In this document: positions 54,359 through 64,000 of the stretch, piece after piece
Layout of the letters: every line of letters starts with the position of its first letter
Numbering within the stretch: position 1 is the first letter of the stretch
Source of the DNA: Coniochaeta sp. PMI_546
Taxonomy: Eukaryota > Ascomycota > Sordariomycetes > Coniochaetales > Coniochaetaceae
DNA length: 64,000 nt
NCBI GenBank assembly: GCA_021432605.1
Contig: MU271147.1
Location: forward strand, 1,240,001-1,304,000
Direction: 5' to 3'
Notes under the pieces: generated by a model
Told to the model about the DNA's origin: nothing
Seen by the model: only the letters and a program-made list of their open reading frames with translations
Database searches by the model: none
Program-made: the position numbers and the translations under genes

Positions 54359-55258
54359 TCAGAAAACATACCTCAAGTACCTCGTTGTATACCTGAACCC
54401 TGGCAGCCGCGCCATAACCCAAGAGATCCGCTGAAACTTCCCCGGCATCTCTTTGATCCCGCTGTTCTCCGTACTCACCACGTCCGTGACCAACCTCAAA
54501 CCCGGCGCCAACTTCTCCATTCCCTTTTGATCATCGACAGACGACTTCCACTCCGTGCCGATCTTCTTCAGGTACTCCGCCCCCTTGAACACGGCCGTCC
54601 ACCTCTGCAGCGCAAGCATGATCCACCCGCACCCATCGAACAACAACTGATTGTCCCCTGGCGCAGCCTTTCCATACCGTTCGCACAGCCTTCGGATCAG
54701 GTCATCAACATCCCCAGGTTCAAGAAACGGCACCAACCCTTCGAAGATGACAATCGTCGGCCTATCATTCGGAACCTGCTCCAACACGCTGTCGTCCAGC
54801 ACCGATCCCGCAATAAGCCTATAGTCCCCCTCCGGCTCCGGCAAGAGACGCTTCCTCAGCTCCACGACCTCAGCCAGATCGACATCCATCCATCTCACGT
54901 TCCTCCCCCAGCTGAGCCGCTGAGCCCTCGCGTCCAGCCCGACAGCCAGATGCAGGACCGTCACCGGCTCGTCCTTGTGTGACTCCAGCCACTCCGTCGT
55001 CCACGTGTCCAAGAACCTGGCCCGCAACGTCATGTGCGCGGCCGCGAGCCCGTTGACGCCCATCTCGTGCCAGTTTTAATCGAGCTGCTCGAGCACATAG
55101 CCAGCCCACTTGTCGTTCAGAAGGGGCTGGTGGAGATGTGGTCCGTCAGGCTGGCAGTCGAGCCAGCGGGAGTACAGTGTTATAAGAAGGGTCTTTGGCG
55201 TGCCGCTGAGGTTGACCTTGACCTTGGGCCTAGCGGGGACTTGGGGAGGGGGTGGCAT
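54359..55258 (-). pseudogene. LCMT/TcmP-type O-methyltransferase with one in-frame stop
   Basis: A leucine carboxyl methyltransferase-family (PF04072-type) SAM-dependent enzyme, related to polyketide O-methyltransferases. The whole 300-codon frame from ATG 55258 to TGA 54359 is open except for a single TAA at 55078-55076 (codon 61). Both sides continue the same family domain in the same frame: GPHLHQPLLNDKWAGYVLEQLD before, NWHEMGVNGLAAAHMT after. The SAM-binding signature is intact (VLHLAVGLDARAQRL, WMDVDLAEVVELRKRLLP), as is the IFEGLVPFL element. No splice pair removes the stop. Either it is a recent pseudogene, a strain allele, read-through, or a sequencing error; an ATG at 55063 could start a shortened 234-residue product. 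No polyketide synthase is nearby. Confidence 0.75.
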
Positions 55259-55619
55259 GGTGATTTTGTAGCTTGTAAATTTCTGTGCTATTGTGTATTG
55301 TGTATAGGATGGTATGGTTTACCGAGGATGCAGATGGATATGCAATGTCGGGAAAAAGAATGGAGAGCAGGATGGTATGCAGATGCCGAGATACTATGTC
55401 TAGACATCGCAGACCAACCGAGATATATATACCCTCATCTTGACTGGGATAACTGTTGACGTCGTATCGATGTAGTCGACCCTGGGAATCAGCTCCGACC
55501 CAGCTACAGGTCAGTCCAGATAGGTACCAACCAATAGGCGGCGTGTCGTTGAGTCCCAGCCAGGGGCCTAACACTGTGCACAAGAGCTAGACAGGGAACA
55601 TCACAGGGTGGAAGCCAAA
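55259..55619. other. promoter flank of the interrupted methyltransferase
   Basis: No gene seen; 3' flank of the remnant to the right. Confidence 0.45.
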
Positions 55620-55971
55620 TCACATCGGAAAAGGACATTGTATGATGCCGAACTCCATTGTTCCTGCAATCTTAGCTTCAGACGTTGCCCACATTGCTCT
55701 GTCAGTGAAGTCTGCGGTCCGCAGCAGTCCAACATCGCTGGCTGGAGCTTGGGACTCGTGTACGGTTGTGGTGGGCAGGAAGCCGATGAGATTGACAAGC
55801 GCAGACGGTAGCGGTGCCGCTCCAGTACGGCGTATAGTAGACTCCGATACCAAAGATGTCAGCACTAGCATCTGGGGTAGGTTTCCCGAGCTCGATAGGT
55901 AGGCCCATGCCCAATCGCACAACAGGACTCACCGGCGTTGCCCACCCAAATCAGAAATGCACCATTTTCCT
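55620..55971 (-). pseudogene. possible remnant of a fungal integral-membrane protein gene
   Basis: On the minus strand, a short exon-like piece (to 55933, GAFLIWVGNA) is followed by a 59-nt intron-like stretch with GTGAGT donor and CAG acceptor, then DASADIFGIGVYY. The N-A-D...I-x-GIGV pattern resembles the N terminus of a large group of fungal multi-pass membrane proteins. After that the best-looking coding sequence (SALVNLIGFLPTTTVHE) lies in another frame, and nothing continues it. This reads as a decayed N-terminal fragment; it could be chance. Confidence 0.3.
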
Positions 55972-56217
55972 AAATAGGCAGTAGATGAATCAGTTCGGCC
56001 AGTCGTTGGCCAGCTCGTCGAAGTAGACCTTAGGTACGCAAGGCATACGGGAGAAAGAACCTGGAGACTTCATTTCAATACGCCAAAAAACAGAATGCTC
56101 CCCTTATGCCCAACAGCCTCTTTTCCGAGTCCTTCCCCATATTAACAGAAACAGACCAGATTTGTACCGCATTACAGCAAAACCCATACTCCTTAAGCCA
56201 TACCCAAGTGACCAACC

Positions 56218-59200
56218 TTACAGAAACCCTTTGGTCAGACTCGGCGCCCGGCCAATGCTGCTCTTCCGCTTGGGCACATCGACCAACATCCCATTCTCAT
56301 CAACTCCGTCTCCCCCAAGCCCAAACATACTTCCCCTCTTCCACGGCACGCTCCCGCCGACCCGACTCCTCATACTACCCCCCATTATGCTCCCTCGATC
56401 GTTGACAGCGCTGATGCTCCCCTTCTCCATCCGCAGACTCTTCCACCCCTCGAGCTCGCGTTCGAGCCGCAGTGCCTTCTCCTTTTCCTCGCGTAGCTCT
56501 CGTTCAGCCCGCCGAGCAGACAGCTCGTTCGCCGACTCGGAAGCTTGCAGCTCGTCAATGGTCTTGAGCAGCTTATCGACCTTGTCGCGCATCCGGTTGA
56601 CGTCGTCGGACAGGTGCGCGTTCTGCTTCTCCTTGCGCTCCAGCTGCGTCTGCAGGTCCTTGAGCGTGCGGTCCACGTTGCGCACCGAGCGCTGCGATTT
56701 GCTGCGCTCTGTTTCTTGCTGCTCGAGTTGAGATTCCAACTGTAGCATATGTTAGCATGCTCTTCTTGAGAGTGGCGCTCTGGCTCTTCTGGCAAGAGAA
56801 AAGCTACAACAGGAACTTCTTACCTCCTGGATCCGCTTATGCAAGAACTTGATATCCTGGCTAGCGGTCGGATACCCCTTGGTCTCGAGATCAATGAGCT
56901 TCAGCTGCACCTCGTTCAGGCTCTTCTCAAGCGCAGCCTTCTGTTTCTGCAGGTCCGCGCTCGTCTCCCGCTCAACCGTGATATCCTTCTGCATCTCGGC
57001 CGCAAGCGCCTCGGCCCGCCTCATCTTCTCCACCGCAGCGACGGCGATGTCCTGGTGCTGCGCGAGCTCAGACTTCAACTCGAGGATCTCGCGATCGATG
57101 TTCGCCGCGTTGCGAAGTGACGGGCTTTCGCCCTTAGCCAGTTCCTCCAGCCCAGCTTTAGCCTCCTCCAGCCTCGCCTCGACGCTGCGCTTCTCGCGCA
57201 AGAGGGTGTCCCGCTCGGCCGTGACATCGTCAACGGACGCCCGCAGAGACCTAACCTGCGAGAGGAGATTGACGATCTTGCCCTGCGCCTCGTTGTGCGC
57301 GTTGACGGCTTCGTCGCGGGAGGCGACGACGTCGGACAGCGTGGCTTCGAGCCTCGACTTCTCCTTCGACCAGGTAGAGCTGTTGAGCACCTCGTCGTCC
57401 CACTTAGAGCGCAGCTCGTCGAGCTCGTCGCGCAGGCGCGTGATCTCGGCTTGCTTGAACAGCTTCTCCTCCCGCGCCAGGTCAAGCTCCTTGGTGAGCG
57501 TGGCGAACTCAGCCTGGTACTTCTTGCGCGTCTGCTCCATGCTCGACTCCTTGTCTTCGATGTCCATGGCCCTCTGATTGCGGTAGTCTTCCAGCTCGTG
57601 TTGGAGGCGCTTCTTGGCTTGTGTGATGGCTTCGAGGTCAGTGGACATGTCTTCCAACTTCTCTTCGAGTTGCTGGTTAGAACGTTGAAGGTCCTCGATA
57701 GTGGCGTCCATACGCTTGCGTTCTGACATGATCTCGGCACACGTGTCTTCTGCCTCCTTTGCCTGGGTCTTGGCGAACTGCTCGGCGCGGTTGGCTTTGA
57801 GCACCGCGATCTCAGCCTGCTCGAGCTTGCTGAAGTACTCATCCGCTCGGCTCTTGTAAAGGCTCAGGCTAGCGTTGACGTCTGCCAACTTGGATGTCTC
57901 GGCGTCAAGACGAATTTGGAGATCGGTGAATTCCTGTAAGAGCTGGGTCCGGCTGGCAGCCTCCTGCTCCCGCGCGATTGTCATCTCCTGGAGGTCAGAC
58001 TTGGCGTCCCGGAGGTCGACCTCGGCCTGTGCCTTTTCGTGGCGAAGCTTGTCGAAGTACTCCTTGATATCAGTCAACTCCGCTACAGCATCCTTATGGC
58101 TGTGGAGTAGTGAACGCCGAGACTCCTCTTGGCTGTTGAGTAGGTCAAGAATCTCCTCATGCGACCGCGTCTGGATGTCTCGGAGAGAAAGCTCGCCGGT
58201 TCGAAGGGCCTTCTCCAGGGCAGACACCTTCTTGGAAGAGTCGTCGAGCATGTCGTGGAGGCGGCTGTTGACCTTCTCCAGCTTCTGCACCCTCCGCAAC
58301 GACGGGCTGTCATCACGGAAGCTGTCAGGCGCAGGTGTAGAGCGTTCAAGTTGGCTCTGGAGATGGCGATTTTGAATCTGCGCAAGCTGCAATTGGTTCT
58401 GGACTTCTTCAAGCTCGGCCTTTAGATCCATCCGATTGTTGAAGCTGAGAATATCTGCTGTCTTGTCAGACCGTGCCGAGTCGTTAAGAATCATGTCATC
58501 CTCGTTCTTAGCGATGCGCCGAGTTGGAGTTGTCGTAGAGTAGGTCCGACCGTTCATTTTCGTGCGGTTTCTAGTTGGCGAGCCGTTGAAGGGAGCCTCA
58601 TTAAGGCTGATCTCCTCAAGCTTTGGGCGGCTGGGAGACTCCATCCTAGTGGCTCTCAGTTCGGCCAGCTGGGCCTCTGCATTGGATCTGGCCGAAGCTT
58701 GCACACGCAGGTTTTGTTGGAGCTCTTCGACTTTCCGGACCAGGTCAAAGTTCTTCACAATGTTCTTATCACCGCCATTCTCAGACTGGACCTTGGGCAC
58801 TGACGCGGGATCGACAACCTTCAGCACCTTGAGCATCTGGTCTCGCAGATCTGCCAGCTCCTTGTCACGCGACTCGAGGGTCGCCTGCATGGTTCGGAGG
58901 GTACCCTGTGCCTGAGTGCGTAGCTGTCTCTCGGACTCGACAGTACGATTTGCCTCCGCCAATTGGGCGGTGACGTTGGACGAAGCCTTCTCAGCATTAC
59001 GACTGCTCTGCACTTCGCGTGACACTTCGTGGTTGAGGTCTTCGAGGTTAAGCTGCAGTTTTTCAAGCCTCTTCTCCAAGGAAGCGATGGTAACTTGCGA
59101 GTCTCCGAGCTGTTTGTTGAGCTTGTTGTTTTGCTCCTCAAGTCTTGCCTTCTCTCGCTGCAGCACCTGGACCTGTCCGCGCGTAGCTTCACTGGCACGC

Positions 59201-62200
59201 GATGTTGATCGAGCGATCTCGAGGCCCTTTTGTTGTAGCTTGTTGAGGAGAGCGCGATTGTCATTCTCAGACGCTGCGAGCCGGCTCTTGATAGTATGAA
59301 GCTCTCGCTCCATTCGCTCCTTCTCCTGATCGTTCTTCAAACCAAACTGACCAGACTCGACCATCATTTTGTTGAGGTCTTCGATTTCGTGATTGAGCTT
59401 GGCACATTCGGCCTCGAACCACTGGAGGCGCTGTTGCGCGGCATCAAGGTCTTTTCGAAGACTATCTTCTCGCTCACGAGCGATCTTAGACGCAGCACGT
59501 TCGCCAGCAATCTCGGCCTCTCGTCGTGCTTCTTCTGCTTGTGTCTTCGCTACTCGCAACTTCCTAATCTCCTGACGGGCCTCGTCGCGTTCTTTCTCGG
59601 CGGTGGTTCGAAGCTCCATCGTTCGCCGTAGAGTGTCTTGCTGGGCGTAAAGCTCCTTCTCAATGGTAATCTTGGCATCGTTCAGAGCGTCGTATTCATC
59701 CTTTAGAGTCTGATACTTGTGCTCTCCCAGTAGCTGGACATCGTCGCGCGACTGTCGTTCTCTACTAAGGTCCATCTGGATGTTGTAGAGCTGCTCCTTG
59801 AGATCCTTGATCTGGGCCTCTAAGACGTGTCTATTCTGATCTGCCTGTGCATCTTCAGAGAGGCGAGCCTGGAGCAGACGCTTTGCATCTTCTGCCTCAC
59901 GCTGGAGCTGTGACTGCTGCGCATTCATCGCTGATAGTTCAGCCTGTACTTCACGTAGTCTGCTCGCAGCCTTCTCTTTTTCGGCGGCTAGAGCATTCTT
60001 CTGATCCTCCAAGCTACGCCGCTCCATCTCATATTTCTTATTGTCACTGCGGAGGAGGGTCAGCTCGCTCTCCTTCCTTCGAACGAGGTCCTCGTAGTCA
60101 GTAGACGTGTTGGATAGCTTTGACAGCTGCTGCTGAATATCGCGGTTTTCGGCAACGAGCTGCTGATTCTTAGCCTTGGAGGACTGGAGCTCCTTCTGAG
60201 TCGCGACCAGTTTGACCTCGAGATCCTGGTCGACCTTAAGTAACTTGGTCTCTAGGTCACGCGTCTTCCGATCCTTGAGCGACAGCTGACTTTGAAGCAT
60301 TCTGATCTCGTTTTCCAGAGCCTCTTCCTGCTCGCTTCGTTCCGATTGTCTTTGAGTGATATCCTCAATGGCTTGTTCGAGATCAGAGACTCGGCCTGCG
60401 AGCTCAGACTTCTCATCTTCCAGCCTGGAAATCAAGCCAGCCGCCTGTTCCAGCTGGGACCTGAATTTGCTGACGTCCTGCTCAGCACGCTGTTTTGCTT
60501 CGAGCAAGGCGTCGAGTTCATCCTCAAGTCTCTCTTGGTCTTCTAGAGCACCGGCAAGCTTGTCCTCTAGCTCAACCTCGCGAAGCTGCAGACGCTTGAA
60601 GATCTCTTCCTTGTCCAGAGCCAATGCGCGCTCGCTCTCCAGGGTTTGCTGAATACGAACCATCTCCGTATGGACGGTCCGCCGCTCATCCTCTAGCCTT
60701 TGCCTGTTCTCTTGCTCCTCTCGCATCTTGTCGTGAAGCTGGCGGATCAACTCGTCTCTCCGCTTGACTTCGGTTGCCGTGCGCGTGGCACCTAGCAAAG
60801 GCTTCATCTTGACGAGTAACTGCCACCAAGGATTCTGGCAAAGGTTTAGATACACCTGGAAGTTCCGTTGAATGATGTGTGTGGCCTCAGCGCGGTACAG
60901 CCGCTTGAAGGCTATCCTTCGTTGCATGAACCCCCTCGCTACCGACTGGAAGCGGGACATTATCTCGCTAATCAGTGCGTCCCTTTGCTCTTCAAGCTCT
61001 GCCAGGACGCCGGCGCGGAAGAATACCTTTGTCAAACCGACCCGATACAAGGCCTTATCCAGACCAAGCCTCTCGAGCATGAGCCTTGCGGCCCCTTGAC
61101 CCTCGAGATACCCCTTGGGCATATCCCGAACGAGAACTTCGTACCGCTGGCGAAATTCTGAGAACGGCAGCCTGTTGGGAAACCCGGTACGTGCAATGCG
61201 TATGCCCTCCAGCACACCATTGCAGCGGAGTTGGTCGAGGACAAGCAGGCTGTTAAACTGCTTCGGCCTCTTCTTATGATTGGGAAGGATGCAGCGGACG
61301 AAGTGAGGATGAGTTGAGTGTAGCTGCGCCATAAGGTTGGAGAGCTGCTCCTTGTGTCTTTGTGCGACGGTGCGGAAGAGACCTTTCTTCACCCTACTCC
61401 GAACAGCTCCGCTGTCGTCGTCGTGATCGGCGCAGTCGGAAAATAAGGTGGCGATATGCTTCTCAGAGGACGCAGCTAGTAGGCGAGTTATGTTGTCGTT
61501 CAGGGGGTCCTTGTTTTTCTCCAGCCACCCTTCGGTCGAATACTCGACCTCGGCGGCGTAATGAGTGAGGATAAAGCCTTGTCCGAGTCGCGAAGGCTTG
61601 TACTTGGGTGTTTTCTTCTCCCAAAGCGAGTTCAACTTCTCACTGAACGTCTTGTCGGTTGCCTTGGGCATGACGCAGTCTTCGTCCAGACAAGAGAAAA
61701 TGCCGATTGGATTTGAAAGCTCGATCAGGTCGATAGTTGGTTGTAGGTCGCGACCGAAATCAATAAACTTCCACTCGATCTGCTCCCTTGCGTACTCTTC
61801 CTGTTCAAGGACGAACATGTGGTGGTTGAAGAATTGCTGGAGCTTCTCGTTAGTGTAGTTGATGCAGAGCTGCTCAAAACTGTTCTGCTCAAATATTTCG
61901 AAACCAGCAATATCTAAGACTCCGATGAACTTGGAGTCATCCATGCCCATGCCGTTGCGGTCGAGTTGCCGGTTTATTCGATTGACAAGGTCGCCGAAAC
62001 CACGTTCGTAGATACCCTTGGCCAAGGCGTCTATTCCGAGACGAACTTGTTCCGGTGTCTGGACCCTTTCGACCCATTCTCGCCCGGCCTTTACTTTGGG
62101 ATGAAGGAGACCTTGCAAGAATGGCTCTAGTGGTACGCCAAGTAGCTTGCACACTCTTGCAGCTACTTCCTTTGCATCTGGAGCCAGTCGCGCCTGATCT

Positions 62201-63597
62201 GCCGATCTGCTCTCCTTCATGACTGTAATATTGCCAAGATGGAGAACAGCAGCAATCGTCCGCAGAATGGAGGCCTGATCCTTGTCCGAGAATCCCATGA
62301 CGCAGAATGCCTCCATTAGTGACTCCCATTCGTCCCTGTCGGAAACACCTGTGATGATATCATTGCCGTCACGGGTGTAGGCAAAATCCTCGACGTCAAG
62401 GCCGTCGAGCAGGAACTCGCGTTTCATGTTCTTATCAGCTCCCTTCAGGAGTTGGTAGAAGACATGATAGTTCCGTTCGTTGTGGTTCAGACGGACAACC
62501 CTAGACTTCTCGAGAAGGTACCAGTCGATGAAGGCTCCCGCAATAGAGCCGTTCCGAGTGAATTCGATACGGATGAACTTGCCAAATCGTGACGAATTGT
62601 TGTTTCTCACGGTCTGAGCATTGCCAAAAGCCTCGAGGATAGGGTTCGCTCGAAGAATTTGTGCCGACAGGTTGGAGTGTTGGCTACCCCTATTCTTGAC
62701 CGGTGACTCGGAATGGGCCACTGCAGCGATGTACTGAATGACCTTCTTCGTGTTCTCTGTCTTGCCAGCACCGGACTCTCCAGTCACCAGAATGCTCTGA
62801 TTCTCGCCTTCGTCGACAAGATTACGAAATGCCTCGTCGGCCATGGCGTAGATGTGGGGTTTCGTGTCTTCACGACTCCGGCCTTTGTACATGTTGATAT
62901 ATTCGTTGGAGTAGATAGGTAGGGGGCAGTAGGGATTGACTGTCACCAGAAACAGCCCCGAGTAGGTGTATATCAGGTCGGATTGATATCTCATGTGGAG
63001 GTTATGGACGACAGATGCCTCATTGAGGTGGGTGAGTTCCGCCATGTCGTCGGCCTTGTCGAACTTGGCTGGGTTGACCTTGTCGACTGTCTCGGAATCG
63101 ACTTCTCGTTGCTGATCCCAGGTTAGCACGTACTCAACGTAATGGGCAAAGAAAGGGACTCGTACGCTTCCATCGTCACACTGAACGAGTATCCGGTTAC
63201 CGCCGAGCTCTTCGACTACCCATCCCTTCACGAAGGCCTGTTGCGGATCCTTAAGCCACACATATCGCTTGCCAGAAAAATCGTTCTCGCCCTCAATCCC
63301 CTTCACCACGTCAACAGGTTTTCGCAGTTCCTCCGTCTTGATGAAGGACGGAGCGAACGTGGCGGTCGGTGTGCCAGATCTCGAGTGATCTCGGGCATGA
63401 CGTGCCATAGTGGTAGCTGTGGGAGCCAACACCGTGCCAAGCGAGTTGAAGGACTGGTTCCTAGTATGTGAGGGCGAGGCGGATGTCGAAAGTGGTGACT
63501 TCGCGGGCGAGAACAGGGCTGATTTTGGCCTGCCGGGGGCCTCTGGACCTGGCGAGGGGGAGGCGTTCCTCACGAAAGGGTTGTTGCGCACCGACAT
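56218..63597 (-). CDS. class II myosin heavy chain (cytokinesis/septation)
   Basis: Conventional two-headed actin motor of the contractile ring. Two exons, 63597-56824 and 56739-56218, with an 84-nt intron (GTAAGA donor, CTAAC branch, CAG acceptor) joining KRIQE to LESQLEQQE; 2431 residues, in the range for fungal class II myosins. The N-terminal ~90 residues are Ser/Pro-rich and likely regulatory. An SH3-like region precedes the motor. The P-loop GESGAGKT is at 273-280, switch I NNNSSRFGKF near 333, switch II LDIAGFEIFEQNSFEQ with the relay helix following near 559. An IQ region near 885-915 ends in NPWWQLLVKMKPLL at about 920. A coiled coil of about 1,400 residues follows to the end, with only short breaks, and the tail is Ser/Arg/Gly-rich. 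Orthologous to A. nidulans MyoB and yeast Myo1. Confidence 0.96.
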
Positions 63598-64000
63598 GGT
63601 GTGCAGCGTGTTGAAAACAAGCTCTTAGGGTGTAATACAAGTCATGGATATGAGGATTGAGGATTTGAGGGTTAATCGAGTCGTAGACGCGTTAAGTGAC
63701 TGTGCTTAGGTCATGTAAACATTAAAGTTAAGGCTGCAATGCAAACGATGGAAAGGGGCCGGTAAGGCTGCCCTGCAAACAATTCCGAGACGTGCGAAAA
63801 GCGTGTCCCGGCACGATGCACTTGCAAAGTCAGAGAATGGCGATGTCTTGGGTTTGGTGAGAAAACGTGGTGGGAAGGCGATCCCGAGATGCGGTCATGC
63901 TTTGAGGGAGTGTGGAAAGTGCGCCGTGGTCGTGGTTGCCGGGTCCACAAGTAAACAAAGCTTGCGCTTGGACAGTGGGAAAGATACGTACTGCTCACTG
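63598..64000. other. myosin promoter region
   Basis: Upstream flank of the minus-strand myosin gene to the window edge. No gene supported; the 95-codon minus frame at 63711-63998 has no domain. Confidence 0.5.

Noticed and set aside
56849-57577. 242-codon plus-strand Ser/Arg/Leu-rich frame, and similar ones up to 63600
   Set aside because: Antisense shadows of the myosin coiled coil, produced by its biased codon use.
1-64000. Transposons, retroelements, virus-like elements, CRISPR arrays
   Set aside because: No transposase, reverse transcriptase, integrase or capsid-like coding, no terminal repeats and no repeat-spacer array were seen by eye. The RNA-dependent RNA polymerase is the cellular silencing type, not viral.

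Overview
The window is nuclear DNA from a filamentous ascomycete (Pezizomycotina). The evidence is many short introns (mostly 49-95 nt) with GTRNGT donors and CTAAC/CTGAC branch sites, a fungal class II myosin, a C2H2 plus Zn2Cys6 transcription factor, an RNA-dependent RNA polymerase of the silencing type, AIM11 and FMP46 mitochondrial proteins, and two intron-bearing tRNA genes. Base composition looks even and I see no AT-rich RIP-type blocks and no transposon, retroelement or viral remnant. I cannot place it below subphylum with confidence.

Layout. 0-5 kb: a split FMP46-like redox gene (-), a decayed and an intact tandem copy of a small charged protein (+), and tRNA-Ile(AAU) (-) with a hairpin-bearing intron. 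5-9 kb: a 1210-residue, Ser/Pro-rich, probably N-myristoylated protein (-). 9-16 kb: gene-poor, with one small cupin gene (-). 16-20 kb: phosphoinositide-specific phospholipase C (+) with an 883-nt last intron. 20-25 kb: gene-poor, with one 74-residue Cys-rich protein (+) behind a TATA box and long leader. 25-31 kb: dual zinc-finger regulator (+), tRNA-Phe (+), AIM11 (-) divergent from a 2-oxoglutarate oxygenase (+). 32-41 kb: RNA-dependent RNA polymerase (-) and mitochondrial D-lactate dehydrogenase (-), separated by a stretch full of TAGGTA/TACCTA motifs. 41-46 kb: gene-poor. 46-52.4 kb: ribosomal protein eS4 (-), a two-SANT telobox protein (-), a DUF7704-like membrane protein (+), and an SDR protein without the usual Tyr/Lys (+). 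52-56 kb: gene-poor, with an O-methyltransferase interrupted by one stop codon (-) and a membrane-protein-like remnant (-). 56-64 kb: class II myosin heavy chain (-).

The genes do not form an obvious biosynthetic cluster or operon-like system. Most are core housekeeping, signalling, cytoskeletal or silencing genes set in long intergenic DNA, and the decaying copies sit in that accessory DNA. Joined exon structures were worked out by reading splice signals and checking frame and family continuity. They have not been tested against transcripts.
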